This document shows positions 16,932-26,831 of a stretch of 64,000 bases of DNA, in pieces. The DNA is taken from positions 310,001 through 374,000 of the forward strand of contig NZ_JAESVD010000005.1 of the NCBI RefSeq assembly GCF_016765635.1. Direction: 5' to 3'. The DNA comes from Shewanella schlegeliana (GTDB lineage Bacteria > Pseudomonadota > Gammaproteobacteria > Enterobacterales > Shewanellaceae). Numbering within the stretch: the first letter of the stretch is position 1; each line of letters begins with the position of its first letter. Both the position numbers and the translations under genes were made by a program. The notes under the pieces were generated by a model. That model was not told where the DNA came from. It saw nothing but the letters and a program-made list of their open reading frames with translations, and did not search any database.

Positions 16932-18029
16932 TTACTGCCTAAATCGACTGTAAGCATCTTCTGAGATTAAGTGATACTTACGTACCCCCGCTTCGTAGTC
17001 AACATATGCATCATAAACTTTTTTCATAGCCGCATTCTGCTTAGACTGCTCGGCTATCACTTGCTTAGATAAAACGGCAAGCGTAGCCATCACTTCATCG
17101 GGGAACGGTTTGATAATCACGCCGTGATCATTGACTAAAGACTCGAGGGCAGCGATATGACGGGTGGTGTACTCATCTAACATATCTTGATTAACCGCTT
17201 TCGCAGCCACTTTCACTATGGCTTGTAGATCGGCTGGCAAAGCATTGAAAACTTTCTGATTAACAAGAAACTCTAAAGTCGTTCCTGGCTCATGCCACCC
17301 CGGATAATAATAAAACTTGGCCGCCTTATGTAAGCCAAAGGCTAAATCATTAAAAGGCCCCACCCACTCTGTGGCATCAATGGCTCCTGTTTGTAGCGCG
17401 GTATACAGCTCACGGCCTGGCAAGGTTACTGGCACACCACCCGCTTTTTTAAGCACTTCACCACCGAGGCCAGGCAGACGCATCTTAAGGCCTTTCAGAT
17501 CCGCCATCGAGTTAATCTCTTTATTAAACCACCCGCCCATCTGCACGCCAGTATTGCCACCCGCAAGTGGCATGATCCCAAAAGGCTGGTACAACTCCTG
17601 CCACAGATCCATGCCCCCACCATAGGTCAGCCAACTATTCATCTCCTGAGCATTTAATCCAAATGGAATCGAACTAAAAAACTGCGCCGCGGGTACCTTA
17701 CCTTTCCAGTAATAGGCTGCACTATGGCCCATCTGCACCGTGCCTTGGCTGACAGCATCGAAGACTTCAAATGCAGGCATGAGCTCTCCAGCGCCGTAGA
17801 CCTTGATCTTAAGTCGGCCGTTTGACATCTGCGTCACCAGCTGGGCAAAGCGCTCGGGAGCCATGCCTAACCCAGGAAAATTCTTCGGCCATGAGGTCAC
17901 CAACTTCCACTCTATCGGTTTAACTTCAGTAGCATTCACGACACTTGTGTGTGTGTCGCCGGACTCCTGTTGGCAGCCGCCTAACAATGAGACCAAGAGT
18001 GTAAACAGCATCCCAAGTAAAAATCTCAT
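16932..18029 (-). CDS. dctP: TRAP transporter substrate-binding lipoprotein
   Basis: Periplasmic binding protein of a tripartite ATP-independent transporter. The ATG at 18027-18029 with GGAGAT upstream gives 365 residues: a signal peptide ending in LLGGC (lipid anchor) and a DctP-family domain with SWPKNFPGLGMAPERF, PAAQFFSSIPFGLN and TEWVGPFNDLAFGLHK. These resemble the TakP subgroup that binds alpha-keto acids, but the ligand is inferred from family resemblance only. It lies before the membrane genes' 3' end in the same direction as them. Confidence 0.88.
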   Translation of the reverse strand: MRFLLGMLFTLLVSLLGGCQQESGDTHTSVVNATEVKPIEWKLVTSWPKNFPGLGMAPERFAQLVTQMSNGRLKIKVYGAGELMPAFEVFDAVSQGTVQMGHSAAYYWKGKVPAAQFFSSIPFGLNAQEMNSWLTYGGGMDLWQELYQPFGIMPLAGGNTGVQMGGWFNKEINSMADLKGLKMRLPGLGGEVLKKAGGVPVTLPGRELYTALQTGAIDATEWVGPFNDLAFGLHKAAKFYYYPGWHEPGTTLEFLVNQKVFNALPADLQAIVKVAAKAVNQDMLDEYTTRHIAALESLVNDHGVIIKPFPDEVMATLAVLSKQVIAEQSKQNAAMKKVYDAYVDYEAGVRKYHLISEDAYSRFRQ

Positions 18030-18085
18030 AGCAGTATCTCCTTTACTTTCATAAGTCACGATTATCCTTATCTCTATAATAAAAC

Positions 18086-19450
18086 TTAGCCATAAATCTG
18101 GGCTGGCAACCAAGTGATGAGTGCAGGCCAAATACTTAACAGTAACAGCAACAAGAGCTGCATCAATACAAAGGGCAGAACGCCACGATAGATCTGAGCG
18201 CTACTGAGTAGCTCTTTGGTCACCCCACGCAGATAAAATAGGGCGAAGCCAAAAGGCGGAGTCAAAAATGAGGTCTGTAGATTGACCGCTATCATTATTC
18301 CAAGCCAAATGGGGTCTAAGCCCATCGCAAGCAAAATGGGAGCGACGAGAGGCACAACAACGAAGGTTATTTCGATAAAATCCAGAATGAAGCCCAAAAG
18401 AAAGATCACCAACATCACTAATAGCGTCGCACCTATGACCCCACCCGGCATATTGGTAAACAGCTGATGGATTAGCTCTTCACCGCCTAAGCCACGAAAC
18501 ACCAAAGAAAATATAGATGCGCCAATTAAGATCAAAAACACCATAGAGGTCACTTTAACCGTGCTTATCATCACCTCTTTAAGCACGGCTAACTGCAACT
18601 GTTTTTTACTCATCGCAATCACTAACGCACCAAATGCCCCCACAGATGCAGCCTCAGTTGGCGTTGCCACACCAAATAAAATTGAGCCCAGTACCAAGAA
18701 AATAAGCACTAGTGGCGGTATTAAGGCATTAAGGATCCGCAGGATAAAACTGAGATTTACAGGCTGAATCTGTGTTGGCTTGGGAAAACTATCGGGCTTT
18801 AACTTAATTAATATGAGGGTATATAGGCAGTACATCCCCAACAGCAACAGTCCTGGCACGATAGCGCCAGCAAACAGGTCGCCAACCGATACCGACTTTG
18901 GACTAAAGATCCCCATCTCTAATTGCGCTTGCTGGTAGGCGTTAGATAGCACGTCGCCAAGTAACACTAGGGCTATCGATGGCGGAATAATCTGCCCTAA
19001 GGTACCCGTCGCGCAGATAGCCCCTGCACTAAAGGCTGGATCATAGCCCCTCTTCAATAGGGTCGGCAGCGACATCAGCCCCATAGTCACGACCGTTGCC
19101 CCAACGATTCCAGTACTTGCCGCCAGCAACATACCGACAAAAAACACACTGAAGATAAGACCACCACGAAAGCGACCAAACAGCTCAGCCATACTGATTA
19201 ATAGTTGCTCCGCCACCTTTGACTTTTCAAGCACCACCCCCATAAAGACAAACAGCGGCACCGCCATTAGAATCGAATTATTAATAATACCAAACAGTCG
19301 GTTAGGTAGCGCGCCAAGCAGCGTGGCATCGAATAGCCCGATGAACTGACCTATACCTGCAAACATCAGTGCGACGCCCGCCAAGGTGAGCGCCACCGGG
19401 TAACCAAGCATCAAGACGAGACAAACGGTGACAAAGAGTAAGATAGCCAC
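18086..19450 (-). CDS. dctM: TRAP transporter large permease
   Basis: 454-residue membrane protein with about twelve helices that forms the Na+-driven transport path of the DctPQM system. Family features include FVFMGVVLEKS, GIVGATVVTMG, GTLGQIIPPS and TPTEAASVGA. It follows dctQ with a one-base overlap and precedes dctP by 56 bp, so the operon order is Q-M-P. Confidence 0.95.
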   Translation of the reverse strand: MAILLFVTVCLVLMLGYPVALTLAGVALMFAGIGQFIGLFDATLLGALPNRLFGIINNSILMAVPLFVFMGVVLEKSKVAEQLLISMAELFGRFRGGLIFSVFFVGMLLAASTGIVGATVVTMGLMSLPTLLKRGYDPAFSAGAICATGTLGQIIPPSIALVLLGDVLSNAYQQAQLEMGIFSPKSVSVGDLFAGAIVPGLLLLGMYCLYTLILIKLKPDSFPKPTQIQPVNLSFILRILNALIPPLVLIFLVLGSILFGVATPTEAASVGAFGALVIAMSKKQLQLAVLKEVMISTVKVTSMVFLILIGASIFSLVFRGLGGEELIHQLFTNMPGGVIGATLLVMLVIFLLGFILDFIEITFVVVPLVAPILLAMGLDPIWLGIMIAVNLQTSFLTPPFGFALFYLRGVTKELLSSAQIYRGVLPFVLMQLLLLLLLSIWPALITWLPAQIYG

Positions 19451-19953
19451 TATTTTACCTCTCGAGGAGATAAAAATAGCGCCTTACCATGACGAGCCAA
19501 GTCAACAATTCCTTGCAACATAAGACTTATAGGTAACAGTAGTAAAAGGGATTTTTGCAGATAAACAAAGGCAAGCCCCCCCGCCTCGACTGACGTCTCG
19601 CCATAGCGCCAAGAAGCCATGACATAGTCGAAACTCATATAGGCTATAAATAGCGATACGGGAAAAAGAAACAGTAACGTGCCGAGAAAATCGACCCAGT
19701 GTCGGCCTTTGTCAGAAAAGCGCCGATAAAAGATATCCACTCGAACATGGGAGTCATGCTTTAGGGTATATCCTGCGGCTAAGGTAAACAGCGCACCGTG
19801 CAGATACAGAGCCGTTTCTTGAAGTGCTGTCGCACCAATATTAAATACATACCTTAAAATCACCACCAACAAGGTAATGACCACCATAAACAGGGTAAAC
19901 CAACTTATGCAGCGCCCTAGGGTTTCTGTAAAATTCTCAAGCAGCTTTATCAT
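19450..19953 (-). CDS. dctQ: TRAP transporter small permease
   Basis: Four-helix small membrane subunit that pairs with DctM. Motifs GATALQETALYLHG and the HVRVDIFYRRFS loop are typical. The ATG at 19951-19953 gives 167 residues, the usual size; neither it nor the start at 20019 that would add a further 22 hydrophobic residues has a strong ribosome site, so the start is uncertain. Confidence 0.85.
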   Translation of the reverse strand: MIKLLENFTETLGRCISWFTLFMVVITLLVVILRYVFNIGATALQETALYLHGALFTLAAGYTLKHDSHVRVDIFYRRFSDKGRHWVDFLGTLLFLFPVSLFIAYMSFDYVMASWRYGETSVEAGGLAFVYLQKSLLLLLPISLMLQGIVDLARHGKALFLSPREVK

Positions 19954-20054
19954 CAACAAGTACGGCCAGAACCAAATATAAATTATTGATAACAGAAAAA
20001 TAACAACAATGATACACAACTCAAGAAATGATACGGGTCCTCGGATCTGATACT

Positions 20055-20085
20055 AAAAAGCCACAGCAATTAATACCGTGGCTTT
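20055..20085 (-). terminator. bolA terminator
   Basis: AAAGCCAC (20057-20064) pairs with GTGGCTTT (20078-20085), T5 on the minus strand. Confidence 0.7.
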
Positions 20086-20161
20086 AATTCTCACCCTGAT
20101 GGGGATAATGACCTAAATAAGGAGGGCCTTTAGTGCGGCCTAATAAACGGGTCTTGGCAGT

Positions 20162-20461
20162 TTAACCCTTGCACTTAGGTGAAGCTGGCACATCAACCTC
20201 TACAGCCCATTCTTCTGGTGTATAGGTGTGCATTGAAAGTGCATGTAGGCCTTTAGCAAACTCTTCTGCTAACGCTTCATTTACAGCTCGGTGACGACCA
20301 ATAAGACGTTTACCCTCAAATTCACTGCTGGTGATGATCACTTTAAAGTGAGTCTCTGAGTTTGGTGGCACGTGGTGATTCTGACTCTCGTTGATCACTT
20401 CAAGATGAGATGGTGACAGTGCGGCGGTGAGTTTTTCGGTAATGATCTGTTCAACTGACAT
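20162..20461 (-). CDS. bolA: BolA family protein
   Basis: Small stress-linked protein that works with monothiol glutaredoxins in iron-sulfur handling and can act on transcription. The 99-residue protein begins MSVEQIITEKL at the ATG 20459-20461 (GAGAAC upstream). The family hallmark SETHFKVIITSSEFEGKRL and the RHRAVNEAL helix are present. Lengthening to 20542 would add an unlike N-terminus. Confidence 0.9.
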   Translation of the reverse strand: MSVEQIITEKLTAALSPSHLEVINESQNHHVPPNSETHFKVIITSSEFEGKRLIGRHRAVNEALAEEFAKGLHALSMHTYTPEEWAVEVDVPASPKCKG

Positions 20462-20583
20462 AACGATGTTCTCAATAAGGCATAAATGCGACTGCGGCAG
20501 ATTACTGCGATAGTCTACAAAGATCAACTTATGAGGCCTCAACCTTTATAGGTTCAAAAAAGCTAAAGCTGCAGCACTTAGCT

Positions 20584-21330
20584 TTATTCGCGAGCTCTCC
20601 CCTGATGAAAACCAACGATTAAGCGCCTAAAGGTGTAGTTAAACCGTGCTTGCTTCTCTTTGAGACGCCTCGGCAGCGAGTGCTCCCACTGCGATTGCAT
20701 CGGCCAATGCATAATAAGTAAGTCCCCACTATCAAGATGTAAACACACCTTTTGCCGAGTGGTTTTATGACGAATAAAAAAGTCTCGACTCGCACCGAGC
20801 GTCACCGAAGCAATATCTGAGCCCGAGTCAATCTCTGGCTCATCATCACTGTGCCACCCCATTGACTCATTGCCGTCTGCATATCGATTCACCAGTACAC
20901 CATTGGCGATAAGACCAAAATCGCTTGCCAACTTTAAACGGAGTTTTTGGGCATACTTGGGCCAAGGCGACGCCTGAATAAATAGGCCGGAATAGAGGTA
21001 GTCACACCCCTCATCGGCAAACCAAACTTGGCTACGGGGAATGGGATGACTCTTTCCAAATAGGCTGACTTGCGGCCGCGTAAATTCATAATGTTGCGAT
21101 TCATTAATCAGCGCTTGTTGCTGCTGTAGATTCAGGTAACCTTTGATTAGGGTGTAAGGCGGCTTCTCTAGCGGGGCTGGCATGTTCGATGTTGAATCGT
21201 GCTTTGTTGGGCTAGACCCAACAGCACTAGCGGTATTAAATTGCGCTCGCTCATCAGAATCAGAGCTCGTATTGGTGTCAGTATTGGTGTCAGTGTTGAT
21301 GTCAAAATCAAAGCCCTTTTGCTGCATCAT
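20584..21330 (-). CDS. alkB: AlkB-like 2-oxoglutarate/Fe(II) dioxygenase
   Basis: Repairs alkylated bases in nucleic acids by oxidative demethylation; 248 residues. Iron ligands are visible as the HSDDE motif (His and Asp) and the His of WEHSLPRR, with a C-terminal Arg in YTFRRL for 2-oxoglutarate. The N-terminal ~50 residues form an Asp/Thr/Ser-rich linker that contains the repeat DTNT coded by three 12-bp tandem units. The start follows AAGGAC. It is closest to the ALKBH2/3-like bacterial AlkB group. Confidence 0.88.
   Translation of the reverse strand: MMQQKGFDFDINTDTNTDTNTSSDSDERAQFNTASAVGSSPTKHDSTSNMPAPLEKPPYTLIKGYLNLQQQQALINESQHYEFTRPQVSLFGKSHPIPRSQVWFADEGCDYLYSGLFIQASPWPKYAQKLRLKLASDFGLIANGVLVNRYADGNESMGWHSDDEPEIDSGSDIASVTLGASRDFFIRHKTTRQKVCLHLDSGDLLIMHWPMQSQWEHSLPRRLKEKQARFNYTFRRLIVGFHQGRARE
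21269..21304 (-). repeat. 12-bp tandem repeat (x3) in alkB linker
   Basis: Three copies of a 12-bp unit, the first two identical and the third with two changes, code for Asp-Thr-Asn-Thr. Copy number change would keep the frame. Confidence 0.85.
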
Positions 21331-21481
21331 TTAGTCCTTCACTAATAATAAGCATCACAAAAATGTTAATCTCACATTGGTCCTCTAAATTCCCCCTTTA
21401 ACATATCACTACTCCATCATATACCTGCTATAAGAAATCTGCGATAATATGCGCCCTAATTTATTTGGTACTTATTGGCAT

Positions 21482-22723
21482 ATGACGACACAGTTTTCAG
21501 TATCGGGTATTGAACTCGAACTCTTCCGTTACCCTAGCAAACAAGAGTCTAACTTGCAGGCGTGGGACGCCGCCGATGAGCACCTAATTAAATACCTAAT
21601 CGATAACGAGCAAGCCAGCGTAAACACAGCCGTTGTTAACGATAGCTTCGGCGCATTGTCTGCGGCGCTATTGTCTATCGACCCAAGCTGGCCGCTCACA
21701 TTTGAGACTGACGCCAAGACCAGCTTATTAGGCGCCAGCCAAAACCTCAGCCATAACCATTTATCGCAAGAGTCGGTAACTTGGGTTAATAGCCGTGACG
21801 AATTCCCCCGAGGGTTTGAATTGGTACTGATGAAGTTACCAAAGAACCTCAACTACTTTAGCCACCAGCTAAACCGACTTTCCCATGTATTGCCAGCGGG
21901 CACCCGGGTGTTAATTGGCGCAAAAGCAAAGTCGATCAATAAATCACTGCTAGAAACTATCGAGAAAAATTTAGGTACGGCGAGCGCCAGCCTAACTTGG
22001 AAGAAGACCCGCGTTATCACCTGCATTAGCGATGGCAAGGCTCGGGCATTACCAAAAGCTACAATCTGGTCGGTACCTGAGTTTAAGCTGCAGATCAGCA
22101 ACCTCAGTAACGTGTTTGCCGCCAATAAACTCGATATTGGTGCCAGAATCATGCTGGATAATATGCCAAAGGGTAACTTCAAGTCGATTGTCGACTTAGG
22201 TTGCGGCAACGGGATTTTGGGACTACACGCTAAGCAGGTATTCCCAGAGGCTTATATTCACTTTATCGATGACTCAGAGATGGCCGTGGCGTCAGCTAAA
22301 GAAAACTGGGCACTGAACCAGTTGGATAATCCGGCGCTTGTGGGCGAACAAGCAACCTTTGCTTGGGATGACTGCTTAACCAATATGAGTGAAGGGTTCC
22401 GCCCAGATCTGGTCTTGTGTAATCCACCGTTCCATCAAGGTGAAGCGATTACCGATCATATCGCATGGCAGATGTTTTTAGATGCCTTTAGACGCTTAAA
22501 GAATGGTGGAATATTACACGTTGTGGGTAACCGTCATTTGGCCTATCACGTCAAGTTACAGCGGATCTTTAAGAACTGCACCACGGTGGCATCAAACGGT
22601 AAGTTTGTAATTTTACAAGCTCAAAAAATCAGTAAAAAGGCTCAAGAGCCAGAGATAGACTCAAGCACTGAAACCGACGCGCCTCATCCTCAGAGCGCGC
22701 TATATGGCAAGCCTAAAGCCTAA
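21482..22723 (+). CDS. rlmG: 23S rRNA (guanine1835-N2)-methyltransferase
   Basis: Methylates G1835 of 23S rRNA. The C-terminal half is a class I methyltransferase: [12 protein letters not shown] binds AdoMet and LCNPPFHQG is the N-methyltransferase motif; the N-terminal half is a degenerate copy of the fold, as in RlmG/RsmC. The start [19 protein letters not shown] at 21482 matches the family and gives 413 residues; an ATG at 21449 would add 11 residues. Confidence 0.9.
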   Translation: MTTQFSVSGIELELFRYPSKQESNLQAWDAADEHLIKYLIDNEQASVNTAVVNDSFGALSAALLSIDPSWPLTFETDAKTSLLGASQNLSHNHLSQESVTWVNSRDEFPRGFELVLMKLPKNLNYFSHQLNRLSHVLPAGTRVLIGAKAKSINKSLLETIEKNLGTASASLTWKKTRVITCISDGKARALPKATIWSVPEFKLQISNLSNVFAANKLDIGARIMLDNMPKGNFKSIVDLGCGNGILGLHAKQVFPEAYIHFIDDSEMAVASAKENWALNQLDNPALVGEQATFAWDDCLTNMSEGFRPDLVLCNPPFHQGEAITDHIAWQMFLDAFRRLKNGGILHVVGNRHLAYHVKLQRIFKNCTTVASNGKFVILQAQKISKKAQEPEIDSSTETDAPHPQSALYGKPKA

Positions 22724-22744
22724 TCTATTGCAGCCTTTGCGACT

Positions 22745-22775
22745 AAAAAGCCACCTTTGAATAAGGTGGCTTTTT
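22745..22775. terminator. Bidirectional terminator after rlmG
   Basis: 13-bp stem AAAAAGCCACCTT (22745-22757) with AAGGTGGCTTTTT (22763-22775) between convergent genes. Confidence 0.9.
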
Positions 22776-22832
22776 GTTATTGGTGCTGGCTTATGGATGA
22801 CGGTGAATGGCTTTACACTTCACATTCAAGAG

Positions 22833-23897
22833 CTACCAGCGCGCAAAATGATCTTCGGTTAAGCCCTGTACTGCTTGTAACAGATGCTTGTCTCCAAAAT
22901 TATCGATTATGTAACCGTCAAAGAAACCTAGATATTGCCTAAAGTTACTCTTTAGCAGCCAGAGATTTAGCTTTTCTTGGCGACAATTTTGCGCTGTAAA
23001 AATCAGCTCTACTTGACCGTTATCGGAATAGACTCGCCAGTGCCCCACAGGCTCGTTTCTGTCTCGCTGGCGGATAAACTCAAAATGAACCGGGCCGAGC
23101 AGATGGCGCTCACCATCATGCCAAAACGCATTCTCATGGCACCCCGTCTCGTTGACCCCTGCGGCTAAGTTAAGCCCAATGCTGCCCTGCTCCGTTAAGC
23201 TATTAATACTGGCCCAGCGCCAGCTGGTTTCACGGCGCATGTATCCGGCGCTAAAATCATATCCGGCAGTAACACGCTGCAGGGGCTGTGGTTCATGGTT
23301 AATCACCAGACTGCCCTTAACATTTAAGCCATTGTGCTTTTGGGTATAGGTCCAGCCGCTATAACCCGTTGGGTTACACATCGCCATGGGTAAACTCAGC
23401 GCTGTAGGGTGCAGAGTTAAATCGGCCTCAATCCCTAGGGCTGCTATTTTAATTCGCCATATTCCCTGCTCAATAGCAAACTCAAGCCTACCCTTAGCGC
23501 CTTTTATCTTGGTGACGCCTTGCATGGGGGATGACGACATTTGATAGCCCATTCCAAGCGGTCTTAGCCAACGGGTCTCAATAAGTCTATTTCGATGAAT
23601 ATCATACAGATAGCAAAATGCGTTACCAAGATAGCGAATATCGGCTATCGCCATCCCTATAACGAAGTGGGGCGTTACTATGCTGACAAATTGAAACTGC
23701 TTATAGTCAAAATGCTTAGACCAAGAGGATGCAGGCTTATCCATCTCATTAAAGTAGGCAAACTTATCGATGGCTAGCTGCTCGACGGGTCCATCGAAAT
23801 GGCCATAAACAGGGCAACCAGTATCATCGATCAGACTTTTAGGTGCTGCAGCACTGGTCAGGATTGTTGGTGTCCAAGGCTGGCTATTTTCTGGCAT
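22833..23897 (-). CDS. DUF2804 domain-containing protein
   Basis: Cytosolic protein of 354 residues with the DUF2804 layout: a Cys/Gly-rich start, a long beta-rich body with GYDFSAGYMRRETSWRWASI and a C-terminal GxxDGYIIDNFGD-type segment. The biochemical role of the family is not known. It is a single gene ending near the rlmG terminator. Confidence 0.75.
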   Translation of the reverse strand: MPENSQPWTPTILTSAAAPKSLIDDTGCPVYGHFDGPVEQLAIDKFAYFNEMDKPASSWSKHFDYKQFQFVSIVTPHFVIGMAIADIRYLGNAFCYLYDIHRNRLIETRWLRPLGMGYQMSSSPMQGVTKIKGAKGRLEFAIEQGIWRIKIAALGIEADLTLHPTALSLPMAMCNPTGYSGWTYTQKHNGLNVKGSLVINHEPQPLQRVTAGYDFSAGYMRRETSWRWASINSLTEQGSIGLNLAAGVNETGCHENAFWHDGERHLLGPVHFEFIRQRDRNEPVGHWRVYSDNGQVELIFTAQNCRQEKLNLWLLKSNFRQYLGFFDGYIIDNFGDKHLLQAVQGLTEDHFARW

Positions 23898-24062
23898 AAA
23901 TCAGGTTCCCAAGAGCATCGTCACACCTTTTACTCTAACTGGAATTGACTGAGGTTAAAAGCCGTTCAATTTTTCCTTAGCTCGATAAAACCTACAAAAA
24001 CCAGACTGAGACAATCACCTTGCAACAATAAGCCGTAACAGCATTAAGTAAGCTAGAACGAT

Positions 24063-24086
24063 AAAAGCGCCTTTAAAGGCGCTTTT
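24063..24086. terminator. Terminator after outer-membrane protein gene
   Basis: Perfect palindrome AAAAGCGCCTTT/AAAGGCGCTTTT flanked by A and T; 82 bp beyond the minus-strand gene ending at 24169. Confidence 0.75.
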
Positions 24087-24168
24087 ATTCAAAACTGTTA
24101 TTCCGAAACTGTGTATTGAATGCAGTTTTGAAAGCCGTTGGATCCGAAATTGACCAGTCCGGTCTCAA

Positions 24169-24729
24169 TTAAAAGCGGTAACTCACGCCAATATTAAGAT
24201 TCTGTACCTCTAATATTTGTACTGGCACATATTGATACTCAATATTAATCCCTATCCCAGAGTTAAACCTAAGGCCCCAGCCAACGGCAGCATATATGTC
24301 GGTCCCATCCGTTTCTATATGGTTAACCTCGTCACTCCCCCAACGACCCACATTGTAAGAAAGTTCATTTGCACTAGCACCTAACTTTGCATACAAACGA
24401 TTACTTTTAGATAGCATGTACTCACCATATAAAGCAGCTCTATAACCTGAGTACTCAATATCGGTAATTCGACTAATAATTCCAGTAAAGATACTCGCAA
24501 CTCCGCCGCTACCTGCAAAGTATCCAGCCTCAATACCAAAATTATCGTGCCACATGTAACGGTAATAAATGTCAGCAACAAAGTTATCACCACCACTACT
24601 GTTGTGACTTTCAGATTGTTCTAAATCTTGAAAACCGTAACCCACGCTTCCGCCCAAAATATGAGGAGACTCTGCAGCAACAGCGTTACAACTTAATAAA
24701 CCTATAAAAAGCACAGTAAAAATACGCAT
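24169..24729 (-). CDS. Outer-membrane beta-barrel protein
   Basis: A 186-residue exported protein. The signal peptide ends at about AVAA-ES (residues 18-20). The rest alternates hydrophobic and polar residues with many aromatic positions and ends in YRF, the terminal aromatic signature of outer-membrane barrels; about eight strands are likely, as in OmpA/OmpW-size porin-like proteins. AAGGGA precedes the ATG. Specific function unknown. Confidence 0.8.
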   Translation of the reverse strand: MRIFTVLFIGLLSCNAVAAESPHILGGSVGYGFQDLEQSESHNSSGGDNFVADIYYRYMWHDNFGIEAGYFAGSGGVASIFTGIISRITDIEYSGYRAALYGEYMLSKSNRLYAKLGASANELSYNVGRWGSDEVNHIETDGTDIYAAVGWGLRFNSGIGINIEYQYVPVQILEVQNLNIGVSYRF

Positions 24730-24956
24730 ATAAATCCCTTAATGCACTGGATACACAGTAGTGTATTACACGACATGTTTAACAAATCACGGTTAATAAC
24801 TTATATCGATGCAATACTACAATAGCGTTGTCGACACTATCTAGGTTTTATAACGCTAATCAATAGCCAAATTAGCAAAAGTTAACACAGACTCTGGAAT
24901 CACAAACATCTTCTGGTATGCTGATGGCACTTAAAATTAGATAAACTATAGTGACA

Positions 24957-25523
24957 ATGAAACGTTTACTTTTACTTATTACCACCGCAGTTTCGCTTGT
25001 AGGCTGTGCTAGCCAAGGTCCGTCTCATATAGCCTTAAACCCTGAGGTGCCGAGCATCACTCAACAAACTGAAATGGAACTTCCTGTCGCACTTGAAACT
25101 ATTGATACCCGCTCAGCCAACTTTATTGTCCGCTTTAATGATGGTGATAAAGCTGCACGCTTGGTGAGTCCAAGTGAGGCACCACGAGCACAGATGGATC
25201 AAGTCTTTAGAGATGGCTTTACCCAAGCTGGATATCGTATAGCTCCAAGTTCAGTCAATCATATGCAATTCCAATTAGAGCAACTGTTAACTGATGTCGA
25301 TGAAGGTACATTTGGATTCGAAGCTAATAGCCAGATTATTATCAATGTCATCGCTAAAAACGCCAATCAAGAACTCACTAAGCGCTATCGTGCAAAAGGC
25401 TTGTTAAAAGGGCCTTTCAGTGCAGACTTTGCCACTCTCGAGCTTGAGATGAATAAACTATTGGGTGAACTGACTCGCGATATCATCAATGATCCTGAGC
25501 TTAATACCTTTATTCAACAATAG
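24957..25523 (+). CDS. YajG family lipoprotein
   Basis: Exported lipoprotein of 188 residues: the signal peptide ends in SLVGC. The body has the YajG-family pattern RSANFIVRF, followed by a dimer-like QLLTDV segment and a C-terminal ELTRDIINDPEL. The ATG at 24957 is chosen over GTG two codons earlier; neither has a strong ribosome site. In E. coli yajG lies beside ampG, and here ampG follows three genes on, supporting the call. Confidence 0.82.
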   Translation: MKRLLLLITTAVSLVGCASQGPSHIALNPEVPSITQQTEMELPVALETIDTRSANFIVRFNDGDKAARLVSPSEAPRAQMDQVFRDGFTQAGYRIAPSSVNHMQFQLEQLLTDVDEGTFGFEANSQIIINVIAKNANQELTKRYRAKGLLKGPFSADFATLELEMNKLLGELTRDIINDPELNTFIQQ

Positions 25524-25571
25524 ATATCTGGCTAGGCTTGCTGTATTCAACTTGCCATGAAAAGGGACACT

Positions 25572-26198
25572 ATGAAAACTTGGATAACCAACATAACTAA
25601 ACTAACAACTAAATTAGCCAAGGCATTCGCGCCATTGGCCCTGTTAGCCGTCAGTCAATGCTCCTATGCTGTGGATATTCAGCCTAACACCCTTTACCCA
25701 CAAGTCGAACTCGATACGACTATGGGCAAAATAGTGGTGGAATTAGATAGAACTCGTTCACCAATTACTGTCGATAACTTTCTAACCTATGTGGTTAAGG
25801 GGCACTATGACAACACCCTATTCCACCGAGTCATCGCCGACTTTGTGGTCCAGGGGGGCGGTTTAGACTTAAACAAAGAGGAGAGACCGACCGATAAGCC
25901 TATCGTCAATGAGTCGGGTAATGGCCTGTCTAACCTCACGGGAACCATCGCCATGGCTCGCGAAGCCGAGCCGCACACGGCCACCAGCCAGTTCTACTTT
26001 AATGTGGTCGATAATGAGAAGTTAGACCCCTCTTCTCGTCGTTGGGGCTATACCGTCTTTGGTGAAGTCACCTCTGGAATGGAAGTGCTGCAAGCCATGT
26101 CACTGGTACCTACTGAATTCAATACTCAGATAGAGTGGCCAGACTTCCCTGTGCAAGATATTGTTTTAAAAAAGGCGACCTTGCTACCTCGAAACTAA
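25572..26198 (+). CDS. Periplasmic cyclophilin-type peptidyl-prolyl isomerase
   Basis: Catalyses cis-trans isomerisation of prolyl bonds in exported proteins. The 208-residue precursor has an N-terminal signal sequence (to about AYAVD) and a cyclophilin domain with FHRVIADFVVQGG and TATSQFYFNV, the active-site segments. The ATG at 25572 follows AAAGGGA; an upstream ATG at 25557 would add five residues. It lies between yajG and a small hypothetical gene, with ampG downstream. Confidence 0.92.
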   Translation: MKTWITNITKLTTKLAKAFAPLALLAVSQCSYAVDIQPNTLYPQVELDTTMGKIVVELDRTRSPITVDNFLTYVVKGHYDNTLFHRVIADFVVQGGGLDLNKEERPTDKPIVNESGNGLSNLTGTIAMAREAEPHTATSQFYFNVVDNEKLDPSSRRWGYTVFGEVTSGMEVLQAMSLVPTEFNTQIEWPDFPVQDIVLKKATLLPRN

Positions 26199-26316
26199 TC
26201 TGTCTATATTGAGCAAATATAGACTTTGAATTTTTTTGAAATAATTTGAAATATTTTGAGCATAACTCCTAATCTTCTGCCTATACTTATTGCGTTAACT
26301 AGAAGGAGGCGGCTCA

Positions 26317-26637
26317 GTGACACCTAACGAGTTCATTGACGATAAAGCGCCCCAGCTGGCTTTCTATGGAAAAGCGTTTTTGAGCGACAAGCTCGATTTC
26401 AAAGAGATCCAGTTATATCTATGGGACACCCTAGAAGAATGGCAGATGTACAATCATCAGGGTGATGCGCAAACAGATATGGAACGTGTGTTTTGGCACC
26501 TGCTACATGCCTTTGATAGGTGGCCAAGTTGGGCGATTCGTGGCAATCAGTTTTTGCGAAAACAGGTCGACGATTGCTGTGATTACCTCAGCATTGGTGG
26601 TCAAATTCCTCAAGGCTGTATCGGGATTAGACCTTAA
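26317..26637 (+). CDS. Hypothetical protein, 106 residues
   Basis: A GTG start preceded by AGAAGGAGG, a near-perfect ribosome site, supports translation. The product is soluble and rich in aromatic residues (VFWHLLHAFDRWPSW) with a CC pair near the C-terminus, and has no signal peptide. I do not recognise a family. It is followed by a terminator. Confidence 0.75.
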   Translation: MTPNEFIDDKAPQLAFYGKAFLSDKLDFKEIQLYLWDTLEEWQMYNHQGDAQTDMERVFWHLLHAFDRWPSWAIRGNQFLRKQVDDCCDYLSIGGQIPQGCIGIRP

Positions 26638-26696
26638 CATCTGACACATTAGTATCCATAAGAAAATATCCACCTAAAGAGCAATCTAGCTCGATC

Positions 26697-26730
26697 AAAG
26701 CCCAGACCACTTTTTTGGTTTGGGCTTTTT
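26697..26730 (+). terminator. Terminator after 106-residue hypothetical gene
   Basis: 13-bp stem (26697-26709 with 26716-26728, one wobble pair) then T residues. Confidence 0.85.
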
Positions 26731-26831
26731 ACTGCCTTCATAGTATAAACGGGCTAAATCTGGCTAAATACCTTGAACCTCACTGCGCTGAACCGTAAGA
26801 TTTAGACAACTAATTCCAGTAAAGCTTGTTT

